In this document: positions 10,658 through 19,264 of the stretch, piece by piece
Layout of the letters: each line of letters opens with the position of its first letter
Numbering within the stretch: the first letter of the stretch is position 1
From: DATCMH01 sp036563505
GTDB taxonomy: Bacteria > Pseudomonadota > Alphaproteobacteria > Rhizobiales > Beijerinckiaceae
Length of the DNA stretch: 64,000 bases
Direction: 5' to 3'
Assembly (NCBI GenBank): GCA_036563505.1
Contig: DATCMH010000010.1
Location: forward strand, 12,806 to 76,805
Made by a program: the position numbers and the translations under genes
Notes under the pieces: model-generated
The model's database searches: none
What the model saw: only the letters and a program-made list of their open reading frames with translations
What the model was told of the DNA's origin: nothing

Positions 10658-11614
10658 TCAGGACGAGAGAGCTCGCGCAGCCTTCACGGCGGGCTCGCGC
10701 GGGACCTCGGCAGGTTCGTGGGCGCCGCGGATGCCGAGGTAGAGGAGGATCGGCGCGGCGATGAAGATCGTGGAATGCGTGCCGACGACCACGCCGAACA
10801 GCATCGCCAAGCTGAACCCCCGCAGCACCTCGCCGCCGAAGATATAGAGCGCCGTCGTCGCGAAGAAGGTCGTGGCCGCAACGATGATGGTGCGAGACAC
10901 CGTGGCGTTCAGGGCCATATCGAGGAGCTCGGCGGTCGGCATGCGCTTGTAGCGCCGCATCAACTCGCGGATGCGATCGTAGATCACCACCGTGTCATTC
11001 AGCGAGTAACCCATGATGGTCAGGATCGCCGCGATCGACGTGAGGTCGAATTCGAGCTGGAGGATCGAGTAGAGGCCGAGCACGAGGAGGAGGTCGTGCA
11101 GCGTGGTCACCAGCGCGCCGACCGCGAACTGCCACTCGAACCGGAACCACAGATAGATCCAGATCATGGCCAGGCCGAGCACGACCGCCAGGATCGATTG
11201 CTGGACAAGCTCGCTCGACACGCTCGGCCCGACCACCTCGACACGTCTGATGGTGAAGGCCGAACCGAGCGCCGTGCGCACACGCTCGACGACTTCCGCG
11301 CCCGCGTCGCCGCCCTGCGCCGCCGAGCCGATGCGGATCAAGAGCTCGGTGTTCGAGCCGAACTCCTGGATTTGCACCTCGCCGACATTGAGCCGGGTGA
11401 TGGTGTCGCGAACGGAGCCGATATTGGCCGGCCCCGCCGTCGACTGCACCTCGATGAGGGTCCCGCCCCTGAAGTCCACGCCGGCGTTCAGGCCGAGCGT
11501 CACGAAGGCCAACACGCTCAGAATCGTGATGACGGCCGAGAACGGGAAGCTCCAGTGCCGGTGCTCCATGAACCGGAAATGGAACGTCTCGGGGATGTAG
11601 TTGACGAGGGGCAC
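10658..11614 (-). CDS. secF: protein translocase subunit SecF
   Basis: A 318-residue inner-membrane protein with six predicted membrane spans: one at the N-terminus (about 22-42), a periplasmic domain beginning GVDFRGGTLIEV, and five in the C-terminal half including GYSLNDTVVIYDRIRE, the conserved SecDF cytoplasmic signature. SecDF uses proton motive force to pull exported proteins through SecYEG. It follows secD with an 18-base gap. The start codon is GTG at 11614, preceded by AGGA about 10 bases upstream. Separate secD and secF genes, not a fusion, are usual in this group. Confidence 0.97.
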   Translation of the reverse strand: MPLVNYIPETFHFRFMEHRHWSFPFSAVITILSVLAFVTLGLNAGVDFRGGTLIEVQSTAGPANIGSVRDTITRLNVGEVQIQEFGSNTELLIRIGSAAQGGDAGAEVVERVRTALGSAFTIRRVEVVGPSVSSELVQQSILAVVLGLAMIWIYLWFRFEWQFAVGALVTTLHDLLLVLGLYSILQLEFDLTSIAAILTIMGYSLNDTVVIYDRIRELMRRYKRMPTAELLDMALNATVSRTIIVAATTFFATTALYIFGGEVLRGFSLAMLFGVVVGTHSTIFIAAPILLYLGIRGAHEPAEVPREPAVKAARALSS

Positions 11615-11632
11615 GCGCGGGATCCTGCGGCG

Positions 11633-13243
11633 TCAGATCGGAATGGCGGCGGGGCGGCGCGAGCGCACCCAGGTCGCGATCACGAGGCGGGTCAGGGTAA
11701 AGGCGGTGAAGGCCGTGGTGAGGATGCCGATGATGAAGGTCACCGCGAAGCCGCGCACGGGGCCGGAGCCACCGAACAGCAGGAGCACCAGCGCTGTGAA
11801 GAAGGCGGTGGCGTTGGCATCCATGATCGTGCCGAGCGCGAAGGAGAAGCCTTTGTCGATCGCGACGATCGGCGATTGCCCGAGCCTGGCCTCGTCGCGG
11901 ATGCGCTCGAAGATCACGACGTTCGAGTCGACGGCCATGCCGATCGTGAGAATGATTCCCGCGATGCCGGGGAGCGTCAGGGTCGCGCCCAGGGCCGATT
12001 GGATGCCGAACAGGAGCGTGACGTTCGCGGCGAGCGCGATCAGGGCGAAGAAGCCGAACAGACCATAGACGGCCAGCATGAAAGCGGCCACGAGCAGGCA
12101 AGCGACCACGCCGGCCACCGCGCCCGCCCGGATCGAGTCGGCTCCAAGGCTCGGTCCGACCGTGCGCTCCTCGACGATGTTGAGCTTGGCCGGCAGCGCG
12201 CCGGCTCGCAGCAGCACGGAGAGGTTGTTGGCCTGCTCCACCGTGAAGCGCCCCGAAATCTGCCCCGATCCTTGCGTGATCGGCTGCAGGATGCGGGGGG
12301 CGGAGATCACCTCGTTGTCGAGGACGATGGCCAGGGCCCGATTCACGTTCTCGGTCGTTGCCTGTCCGAACCGCTGCGCACCGCGCACGTTGAAGCGAAA
12401 GTTCACGATCGGCTCATTGGTGCGCTGGTCGAAGCCCGGCTGAGCGTCGGTGAGGTCTTCGCCCGAGACGACGATCCGCCGCTCGACGGGTACGCGCTGC
12501 CCGCCGCTGTCGCGAGACGGCAGCAACTCCGTCTCGGACCCCTCGTTGTCCGCCAGTAGGCGAAACTCCAGTTTCGCGGTCTTGCCGAGAATTTCCTTCA
12601 GACGTTGAGGATCCTGAAGACCGGGCACCTGCACCAGGATCCGACCGACGCCCTGGCGCTGGATGTTCGGCTCGGTCGTTCCGAGGATGTCGATGCGGCG
12701 GCGCACGACCTCAAGCGCCTGCTCGGTGGCCCGCTGGATCCGGGCCGTGACGCCCTCCTCCGTGTAGGCCACCTGGATCTGTCCGTCGCTGCCCTCGGTC
12801 ACGGCGATGTCCCGCGCCGCGGTCTGACCGAGGACGGGGTTCGCGATCGGCTGGGAGAGCTCGCGCAGCTTCGCGGCGAGCGTCCCCTGGCTCGACGGAT
12901 CGGTCACGCGCAGCTGCACGCCCCGCGGGTTGGTTTGCAGGCCGCCCTGGATGCCGATGCGCGTCTCGCGCAGCACGCGGCGGGCATCATCGCGGAGCTG
13001 GGTCACGAGACCGCGGACCAGATCGGCGCGATCGACCTCGAGAAGAACGTGAGAGCCGCCCTGGAGATCGAGGCCCAGGGTCACCGCCTGGGTCGGAAGC
13101 ACCCAGGACGGAACCCAAGACGGAACGGACCGCTGAAGGGCCTGCCGCTGTTCGCGCGACAGAAGGTTCGGCGCCGCGAGAAGACAGCCGTAGAGGATGA
13201 CCGCGATGATCGCGAGAGTTTTGGGCGTTGAGAATCGCAGCAT
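11633..13243 (-). CDS. secD: protein translocase subunit SecD
   Basis: A 536-residue partner of SecF. It has an N-terminal membrane span (about 8-24), the P1 head domain with LGLDLQGGSHVLLEVD near residue 58 (the conserved proton/periplasm hinge region), and a C-terminal block of five membrane spans with VDSNVVIFERIRDE. It acts at the periplasmic face of SecYEG to complete protein export. It lies in the order yajC-secD-secF on the minus strand, 42 bases after yajC. Length is at the short end for SecD, as normal in Alphaproteobacteria. Confidence 0.97.
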   Translation of the reverse strand: MLRFSTPKTLAIIAVILYGCLLAAPNLLSREQRQALQRSVPSWVPSWVLPTQAVTLGLDLQGGSHVLLEVDRADLVRGLVTQLRDDARRVLRETRIGIQGGLQTNPRGVQLRVTDPSSQGTLAAKLRELSQPIANPVLGQTAARDIAVTEGSDGQIQVAYTEEGVTARIQRATEQALEVVRRRIDILGTTEPNIQRQGVGRILVQVPGLQDPQRLKEILGKTAKLEFRLLADNEGSETELLPSRDSGGQRVPVERRIVVSGEDLTDAQPGFDQRTNEPIVNFRFNVRGAQRFGQATTENVNRALAIVLDNEVISAPRILQPITQGSGQISGRFTVEQANNLSVLLRAGALPAKLNIVEERTVGPSLGADSIRAGAVAGVVACLLVAAFMLAVYGLFGFFALIALAANVTLLFGIQSALGATLTLPGIAGIILTIGMAVDSNVVIFERIRDEARLGQSPIVAIDKGFSFALGTIMDANATAFFTALVLLLFGGSGPVRGFAVTFIIGILTTAFTAFTLTRLVIATWVRSRRPAAIPI

Positions 13244-13285
13244 CGTCGTCGTTCAAACCTTCCGGGTACCGCGTCGAGGGAGCCC

Positions 13286-13627
13286 TCAGGCCTTGACCGG
13301 CTCGGCCCTGGTGCGGACCTCGGAGATCATGCCCCGCACGAGCTTCACGCGCACGCCGTCCGCGATCTCGACTTCGATCTCCGGATCGTCCGTGACCTTC
13401 GTCACCTTGGCGACGATGCCGCCGGTCGTGACGACCGTGTCGCCGCGGCGCACGTTCTTGATCATCTCCTGATGCTCACGCACCCGGCGCTGCTGCGGCC
13501 GGATGATGAGGAACCACATGATGACGAAAATGAGGAGGAAGGGGACGAGCTGAAGAAAGATGTCCGTTCCGCCACCGCCGGGAGCGGCGGCTTGGGCGAA
13601 GGCAGGCGTGATCACGTGGCGCTCCAT
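13286..13627 (-). CDS. yajC: preprotein translocase subunit YajC
   Basis: A 113-residue single-span membrane protein: N-terminus ITPAFAQAAAPGGG, membrane segment about 24-43 (LQLVPFLLIFVIMWFLII), the invariant RPQQRR just after it, then a soluble domain with GDTVVTTGGIVAKVTKV. YajC associates with SecDF. The frame starts at ATG 13627; a GTG four codons later (13615) would give the more typical VITPAFAQ start and cannot be excluded. First gene of the yajC-secD-secF-NDUFAF3-like-NDUFAF6-like run. Confidence 0.95.
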   Translation of the reverse strand: MERHVITPAFAQAAAPGGGGTDIFLQLVPFLLIFVIMWFLIIRPQQRRVREHQEMIKNVRRGDTVVTTGGIVAKVTKVTDDPEIEVEIADGVRVKLVRGMISEVRTRAEPVKA

Positions 13628-13760
13628 GGAGCGTCGCGCGACCGCTTGAGGCCGTGCGCGACGGGCTGGCTTGAGAAAGCGGCCGGACTATAGCCAGGGA
13701 CCGCACGAAAGCAATTCGCGAAGCGCGCCATGGCGATGGACCGACTGGGACGCCTTAGCT

Positions 13761-14699
13761 ATGAGCAGGCCCATCCTGCCGCAAGCTGCACGGTCGACGA
13801 TCCCTCTGATGAACCGCCCTCCCCTCGACCTCTCGGACCCCGATGCGATCGCCGTGCTCGCCCGTATCGCTGACGCGCTGGAACGGCTCGCGCCCACCGC
13901 GCGGGAGCCGCTCGGGATCGAGCGCGCGGACGCTTTCGTGTGGCATGCCGCCGGGCGCCGCCTCACGCCGGTGCCGAAGGTCAATCGCGTCGAGATCGCG
14001 CTGCTTCACGGCATCGACCGGGCGCGCAACACCCTCATCGAGAACACGGAGCGGTTCGCGAAGGGCCTGCCCGCGAACAATGCCCTACTCTGGGGCGCCC
14101 GCGGCATGGGCAAGTCGTCCCTCGTGAAGGCCGCCCACGCCGAGGTGAACCGGCGTCTTCAGGGCGCGGCACGGCCGCTTAAGCTCATCGAGATCCACCG
14201 GGAGGACATCGAGAGCCTGCCCGACCTCATGGCGCTGCTGCGCGCCGACCCGCATCGCACGCTGGTGTTCTGCGACGACCTCTCCTTCGATGGCGGCGAC
14301 ACCTCATACAAGTCGCTCAAGGCCGTGCTCGAAGGCGGCGTCGAAGGGCGTCCGGACAACGTGTTGTTCTACGCGACGTCGAACCGCCGCCACCTGTTGC
14401 CGCGGGACATGATGGAGAACGAGCGCTCGACCGCCATCAATCCGGGCGAGGCCGTCGAGGAGAAGGTGTCCCTCTCCGACCGGTTCGGCCTCTGGCTCGG
14501 GTTCCACAAGTGCAGCCAGGACGAGTACCTGGCCATGGTCTACGGCTACGCCGACCATCACGGCCTCGCCGCGGACCGCGATGCGATCCGCGCCGAGGCG
14601 CTCGAATGGGCGACGACCCGCGGCTCCCGCTCCGGCCGAACCGCCTGGCAATACGTCCAGGATCTCGCAGGTCGGCTCGAGGTCCGTCTCGACGGGTGA
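13761..14699 (+). CDS. DUF815 AAA+ ATP-binding protein
   Basis: A 312-residue ATPase with Walker A GARGMGKSS (about 112-120) and Walker B LVFCDDLSF (about 166-174); also YATSNRRHLLPRDMMENE, typical of DUF815, whose fold resembles AAA+ replication and Holliday-junction ATPases. The biochemical role is not known. An ATG at 13809 (MNRPPLDLSDPDA) is an alternative start and the frame is open back to 13671, which is only 44 bases from the yajC start; 13761 is a compromise. It diverges from yajC and converges on the small exported protein. Confidence 0.85.
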   Translation: MSRPILPQAARSTIPLMNRPPLDLSDPDAIAVLARIADALERLAPTAREPLGIERADAFVWHAAGRRLTPVPKVNRVEIALLHGIDRARNTLIENTERFAKGLPANNALLWGARGMGKSSLVKAAHAEVNRRLQGAARPLKLIEIHREDIESLPDLMALLRADPHRTLVFCDDLSFDGGDTSYKSLKAVLEGGVEGRPDNVLFYATSNRRHLLPRDMMENERSTAINPGEAVEEKVSLSDRFGLWLGFHKCSQDEYLAMVYGYADHHGLAADRDAIRAEALEWATTRGSRSGRTAWQYVQDLAGRLEVRLDG

Positions 14700-14706
14700 G
14701 CGCGGA

Positions 14707-15015
14707 TCAGTTCCGGCGGTTCAGGCGGCGCGGTCCGCCGGGCAGCTGCCCGCCATTGGCCTCGTTGACGGGACGGTTCGCCATCTCGACGTTGCCGTTC
14801 GCCGACACCCGATCGACTCGATCGCTGCGGAGATAGCTGGGCAGGCGCGCGCGGCTTGAGCGCACGACGCGCTTCTTGGTCCGTACCTCGACGAGGCTTG
14901 AGTCCGCTTTCGTCATGGTGCCGGGGCCGAACGGCACGGCCGAGGCCGGGGCCGCGGTGAGGCTGAGTCCGGCACCGAACACGGCGGCGCCGATCGTGAG
15001 AAGAACCGGTTTCAT
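14707..15015 (-). CDS. small exported protein of unknown function
   Basis: A 102-residue product with a clear Sec signal peptide (MKPVLLTIGAAVFGAGLSL, cleavage expected after PASA near 29) and a basic mature part with several Arg-Arg and Lys-Lys pairs (KKRVVRSSRARLPSYL) ending PGGPRRLNRRN. I do not recognise a family. It lies downstream of the NlpD-like gene, separated from it by a GC-rich hairpin, and its 3' end is 8 bases from the convergent DUF815 gene stop. The coding call rests on the signal peptide and the clean start; function not inferred. Confidence 0.7.
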   Translation of the reverse strand: MKPVLLTIGAAVFGAGLSLTAAPASAVPFGPGTMTKADSSLVEVRTKKRVVRSSRARLPSYLRSDRVDRVSANGNVEMANRPVNEANGGQLPGGPRRLNRRN

Positions 15016-15094
15016 CGAGCGTCTCCCGAAGCGTTGTTTGAACGCTCAAGTTGAACCGGGACCGCAATACTTTGTTCCGCGCCCAAAACGGCGA

Positions 15095-15119
15095 GGGGCG
15101 GTGGACTAGCCACCGCCCC
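15095..15119. terminator. GC-rich hairpin downstream of the NlpD-like gene
   Basis: GGGGCGGTGG and CCACCGCCCC form a perfect 10-base-pair stem with a 5-base loop, 45 bases past the stop of the minus-strand lipoprotein gene. There is no strong T run, so it is a probable but not certain terminator. Confidence 0.5.
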
Positions 15120-15163
15120 CCGAGAGGATCAGCGTTTCAGGGTCTCGATGCTGATCGAAAGGC

Positions 15164-16711
15164 TCAGTTGCTGAGGTAAGGCGTCGGATCGACCGGGCTC
15201 TGACCTTTGCGGATCTCGAAGTGGAGCTGCGGTGAGGTGACGTTGCCCGACTGACCAGACTTCGCCACCACTTGGCCCCGCTTCACCTTCTCGCCGCGCT
15301 TGACGGCGAGCTCGCCGTTATGGGCGTAGGCCGAGACATAACCGTTGTCGTGGCGGATCAGGACGAGGTTGCCGTAGCCCTTTACCTCGCTGCCGGCATA
15401 AGCCACCGTCCCCGCCTCGGCGGCCTTGACCGGCGTGCCTTCGGGCACGGCGATGTTGATGCCCTCGTTACCGCCGTTGCCGAAGCCGCTGATGACGCGG
15501 CCGCGGGCCGGCCAACGGAAGTCCGCGGCCGGCGCGCTCGCCGAGACGCTGGCCGTCTGCTCCGGCTCCTTCGCTGGGGCCGCAGGCGCGGGCGCGGGCG
15601 CCGTCGGGGCGATGCTCGCCACCTTGGTCGGCTCCGGCTGGGCCGGCTTCGCCGGCGCCTTGGCCTCGACAGTGACAGGCTTGACGGCCTCCGCCTTCGG
15701 GGGCTCGGCCTTGACGGGCTTGACCGGCTCGACCTTGGCCACCTTCACCGGCTCGGGCTTTTGCGCCTCGACCTTCGCGGCCTTGACCGGCTCGACGGGC
15801 CGCTTGGGCTCGACGACCTTCGCCGGCTCGGGAGCCTTCTTGATCTCGACGGCCTTGACCGGCTCCGGCTTCTTCGGAGCCGCGACCTTGACCGGCTCGG
15901 GGAGTTTCTTCGGCTCCGCCGCTTTCACCGGCTCCGGCTTTTTGACCTCGGTGATCTTGCGCGGGATCAGGTTCGGAACGGGCTTGGCCGGAGCAGGCTT
16001 AGTCAAGGCGGGTTTGGCCGCCTTATCGGCGTCGGGGTTCATCCCGGCGACGCGCACGGCAGGGCCCGCCTCCTCAGTGACGGCCGTGGCCTGGCCTGGG
16101 CGGACCCGGCGCTTGGGTTCGCTTGCCGCTATCTGCGGCGGCGCGACCGGAACCAGGCGCGGCGTCGAGGCCGCGGTGGTGCCGCCAGCGCCGGGCTGTG
16201 CGTTCACGGCGTTGTAGACCGGGATCACGATCTGTCGGCCGGCGGTCACTTGCGAGTTCGCGGAAAGGCCGTTCGCCTGAAGAATGGCTTGCGCCGGCAC
16301 CCCGTAGCGGTTGGCGATCGTGGACAGGCTCTCGCCCTGCGCGACGGTCACGGGCGTGCCGCCATAAGCCGTCCAACCGGCATTGCCGGGCTTCGGCGCC
16401 ACGGCCGACACGCGTGCGGCGGGCGGCTGATTGTAGAGAGGCTGCGCGGCCGAGGTCCGCAGCGGCGTCTGCGGCAGCGGCGGAAGGGGCTGGGCCGCGA
16501 CGCTCGACCTCGGCACCGTCACGGGCGTGTCGGGCAGGGCGCCCGTGGCGCTGGGCTCAGCGCTTTTCGTCGCGGAGAACGGGTTCGCGAAGGGATCGCC
16601 GGAGAAGCGCATCGCATCGGAGCTGCACGCACCCGCCACGCCGCCGATCAGGCCGATCGCCACCAGACGCGAGAGCGTGTGAAAGAGATCGCTGCCACCA
16701 CCACCACGCAT
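15164..16711 (-). CDS. NlpD-like lipoprotein: LysM plus degenerate LytM/M23 domain
   Basis: A 515-residue envelope protein. A lipoprotein signal ends in GGVAGAC (lipobox Cys near 29). A LysM peptidoglycan-binding module (GESLSTIANRYGVPAQAILQ) lies around 115-165, followed by a long Lys/Glu/Pro/Val repeat region (15615-15946) and a C-terminal M23/LytM domain (about 400-515). The metal-binding residues are missing: the first motif reads NEGINIAVPEG instead of HxGxD, and the HxH position reads QLHFE. Active-site loss is the mark of NlpD/EnvC-type amidase activators, so a role in regulating septal peptidoglycan splitting is inferred. The frame extends to a TTG at 16735; the ATG at 16711 is preferred. 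Confidence 0.88.
   Translation of the reverse strand: MRGGGGSDLFHTLSRLVAIGLIGGVAGACSSDAMRFSGDPFANPFSATKSAEPSATGALPDTPVTVPRSSVAAQPLPPLPQTPLRTSAAQPLYNQPPAARVSAVAPKPGNAGWTAYGGTPVTVAQGESLSTIANRYGVPAQAILQANGLSANSQVTAGRQIVIPVYNAVNAQPGAGGTTAASTPRLVPVAPPQIAASEPKRRVRPGQATAVTEEAGPAVRVAGMNPDADKAAKPALTKPAPAKPVPNLIPRKITEVKKPEPVKAAEPKKLPEPVKVAAPKKPEPVKAVEIKKAPEPAKVVEPKRPVEPVKAAKVEAQKPEPVKVAKVEPVKPVKAEPPKAEAVKPVTVEAKAPAKPAQPEPTKVASIAPTAPAPAPAAPAKEPEQTASVSASAPAADFRWPARGRVISGFGNGGNEGINIAVPEGTPVKAAEAGTVAYAGSEVKGYGNLVLIRHDNGYVSAYAHNGELAVKRGEKVKRGQVVAKSGQSGNVTSPQLHFEIRKGQSPVDPTPYLSN
15615..15946 (-). repeat. KPEPVK-type degenerate tandem repeat inside the NlpD-like gene
   Basis: About 110 codons encode a degenerate repeat of units like KPEPVKA, EPKRPVEPVKA and KVEPVKPVKA. 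It is an unstructured basic/acidic Pro-rich stalk between the LysM and LytM domains; DNA repeats of GACCGGCTC(C/G) recur through the stretch and make length variation between strains likely. Confidence 0.8.
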
Positions 16712-16849
16712 CGCCACACCCCGAAAGTCACGCAACTGACAGCGGGATTAAAGGCGCGTTCAGGTTAAAGAGCCGTTTCGGCGGCCGGTCACAACGTAAA
16801 TTTCGGACGGGGCGGCCGAGCCGAAGCCGGCCGCCCTCGCCCCGTAATC

Positions 16850-18730
16850 TCACTCGGCAACCGCTGTCACGTCGAGCTTCTCGAGCACGGCGGACGGTTC
16901 GCCGAGCATCATCAGGTCGGTGACGCCGAGGCCGGCCGCGTCCTTCGCGCGGGCGGTGACGACGAGGCGCCCCGGCTTGGCGACGAATCGCGCCACGGCC
17001 TGACCGATGGCCTTGGCAGACGCGGAGTTGCCGAGCACCGCCGGCACGGCGATGGCAGCGCCCATGCCGTACTCACGGCGCAGCTCCTCCGGCGAGCGCT
17101 TCTGCTTCTTCGCCTCGTTGGCGACCAGGCGTTCGAACAGACCCTTGTTCTCGACGGTGAGCTCGGCGTTGCGCGCCGTCGCGTTGACGAGGGCAACGAG
17201 AGCCACCGCGCTGTCGGCATTGAAGACGTCCTTGGAGATGCTGCCGAGCACGCCGCGCAGGGTCACGGTGGCCATGTCGGTGCCGGCGAGCGATACCTCG
17301 CGGACGACGAGTTCGCTGCCCGGCTCGTTCCAGGACGCGGCGGTGACGAAGGAGAAGTCGGCGGTTTTGTAGCCCATCTCCGAAAGCTCCTTGAACCCGC
17401 TCTCCTTCGTGCCCTGAGGCACGGCGAAGGCGAGATTCTGGACCGCGAGGCGGATGTTCGTCGGAATGCCGTTCACCGGCTTGTCGGCCGTGGCTTCCAC
17501 GTCCTTGAGCGTGAACTTGACGCGCTCCGCTTTGGCGACGCCCTTCTCGGCCTTGCCCTGAGGCTTGTCGGCGCTGCTGTTGGGGACGTCGAAGTCGAGC
17601 CCGGAGAAGCGAACCGTGCCGATGGTGGGCGCGAACTTGCGCAACTCCGCCGGGTCGAGGGAGTCGAGCGGCTTCTCGCCGATCGTCCGCAGCGCCTGGA
17701 CCGTCGGGGTGAAGTCGAATCCCGTGAGGGCAATGGTGGTGATCCGGGCCCGGCCGTCCTTCGCCGTGACGTCGATTCCCTCCGCGCGGGCATCCGCCGG
17801 CTGCCCGCCGGCCGTGCCCGTATAGGCGATGCGCGCGACGCGGCCGGTCACCTGGTCCTTGTTCTTCGGGTCGCGAACCTCAAGGCCGGTCATTTCCATG
17901 GAGCCGACCTGGACGGCGCCGAGCACGTCGGCGACCGCCGTGAGGGCCCGCCCCCGCTCCGGCGCGGGAAGATTGTTCAGGTCCGCTTCGGCCGACATCA
18001 GGCGCCAAGCTTCCGCCCAAGTCCCTTTAATCGGCCTGGCGCGGAAGTCCTTGCCGGCCATCCGGGCCATCCGGACCTCGACGCCCTTGTTGTCGGTGAA
18101 AGAGAGCGCCTCGATCGCGACGCTGCCGTAGACCGGCCGCATGGCGCCGGGCTCGGCCGGGCTCTCGGTGTAGAGAGCGGCGCTGGCAGCGAGGTCGAAA
18201 TTCTCGATCGCCATGCGCCCGACCGTGCCGCTCGACGGCCCGGTCTTGCCGCCCGTCGCCTTGAAGGTGCCGCCCTCGCTGGTCGCCGATCCGACACGGC
18301 CCTGGACGATGTCGGCCATGACCACGTTGCGGTAGGTCGCGATCTGCTTGCCTCCCCCGACATCCTGCTCGATCACCAGTTCAGGCGTCGCAGCGCGCTT
18401 GATGTTGAGACCCGCGAGCCGGGCCGGCAGCTGGCCTGAGGCGTTTTTGTCAAAGAGCGCGAGCAGGTCCGCCCTGGAGAGGCTCGCGCCCATGACTTCG
18501 AGCCGGGGAATACGGTACGTCGCCGGACCGAATGAAAACGTGACGTTCTCCAGGGTCACCGCGTCGGCGCTCTGAGCGAAGGCGAGGCCGACGAGGCTCG
18601 CCCGCACCGTCGCTTTGCCGCCGGGCGAGGCGATCTCGAAGGTGAACGGGGTCGCTGCGACGAGCGCTGCCGTGGAGGCGGCCGCCAGGATCGCGAGGCG
18701 ACGCCCCTGCCGCGAATGGGTGTTCGTCAT
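16850..18730 (-). CDS. large exported protein of unknown function, repetitive beta-strand pattern
   Basis: A 626-residue protein with a twin-basic N-terminus (RQGRRLAILAAASTAALVAA) consistent with a Sec signal or anchor, then a long soluble part. Many short segments share an alternating hydrophobic pattern followed by charged turns (VTLENVTFSFG, VGSMEMTGLEVRDP, ITTIALTGFDF, IGTVRFSGLDFDVP, VKFTLKDVEA), reminiscent of AsmA-like or other beta-ladder periplasmic proteins, but I cannot assign a family. A stretch near 380-400 is Lys-rich (KPQGKAEKGVAKAE). It stands upstream of the NlpD-like gene on the same strand, 138 bases apart; an envelope role is inferred from the signal only. Confidence 0.75.
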   Translation of the reverse strand: MTNTHSRQGRRLAILAAASTAALVAATPFTFEIASPGGKATVRASLVGLAFAQSADAVTLENVTFSFGPATYRIPRLEVMGASLSRADLLALFDKNASGQLPARLAGLNIKRAATPELVIEQDVGGGKQIATYRNVVMADIVQGRVGSATSEGGTFKATGGKTGPSSGTVGRMAIENFDLAASAALYTESPAEPGAMRPVYGSVAIEALSFTDNKGVEVRMARMAGKDFRARPIKGTWAEAWRLMSAEADLNNLPAPERGRALTAVADVLGAVQVGSMEMTGLEVRDPKNKDQVTGRVARIAYTGTAGGQPADARAEGIDVTAKDGRARITTIALTGFDFTPTVQALRTIGEKPLDSLDPAELRKFAPTIGTVRFSGLDFDVPNSSADKPQGKAEKGVAKAERVKFTLKDVEATADKPVNGIPTNIRLAVQNLAFAVPQGTKESGFKELSEMGYKTADFSFVTAASWNEPGSELVVREVSLAGTDMATVTLRGVLGSISKDVFNADSAVALVALVNATARNAELTVENKGLFERLVANEAKKQKRSPEELRREYGMGAAIAVPAVLGNSASAKAIGQAVARFVAKPGRLVVTARAKDAAGLGVTDLMMLGEPSAVLEKLDVTAVAE

Positions 18731-18841
18731 GCTGTCTCTCCCCGTGTGGCGCGCGACCTTAAGCGAGGTCGAGAGGCCGCGCGACCGTTTCGTGGAGCAA
18801 CAGCGTTCAAGGATCAGGGGCGCCGTGGTGTGCGCCAGCGC

Positions 18842-19168
18842 TCACAGCGAGAAGGACGTCCCGCAGCCGCAGGCGGCGGTCGCGTGCGGGTTCTCGATCT
18901 TGAAGCTCTGGCCGATCAGGTCGTCGACGAAGTCGATGGTCGAGCCGTCCATGTACTGGAGAGAGATCTCGTCTACGACGACGCGGGCGCCGTCGCGCTC
19001 GACCAGCACGTCGTCGTCCTGGCGGCGTCGGTCGACGTCGAAGGCGTACTGGAACCCCGAACAGCCGCCTCCGTTGACCGAAATGCGGAGCATCGAGCCC
19101 TGGGGCTCGCCCGACATGATCTCGTTGATGCGGCGCGCGGCGCGCTCCGTGAGGACGACCGCCGTCAT
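18842..19168 (-). CDS. erpA: ErpA/IscA (HesB) family iron-sulfur cluster insertion protein
   Basis: A 108-residue A-type carrier that passes Fe-S clusters to target enzymes. The three conserved cysteines are present: SVNGGGCSGFQY (first Cys near 43) and the C-terminal ACGCGTSF pair (near 101-103). The ATG at 19168 (MTAVVLTERAARRINE) matches the family start; an upstream in-frame start at 19231 adds 21 residues with no similarity. Among A-type carriers the call ErpA rather than IscA or SufA is by overall style, so the symbol is moderately sure. It diverges from dgt. Confidence 0.92.
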   Translation of the reverse strand: MTAVVLTERAARRINEIMSGEPQGSMLRISVNGGGCSGFQYAFDVDRRRQDDDVLVERDGARVVVDEISLQYMDGSTIDFVDDLIGQSFKIENPHATAACGCGTSFSL

Positions 19169-19264
19169 CGGCGTCTCCGATCTTGCCACTTCTCGTGAGG
19201 CGAAGGTAAGTGCGCGCCCGTGCGACTTCAACCTAAAGTGCCGGCTTCAACCCGAGGTGAGAGC

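Noticed and set aside
10649..12559. 636-codon plus-strand frame opposite secF and secD
   Set aside because: Asp/Glu/His/Arg-rich shadow translation of the real minus-strand genes; no domains.
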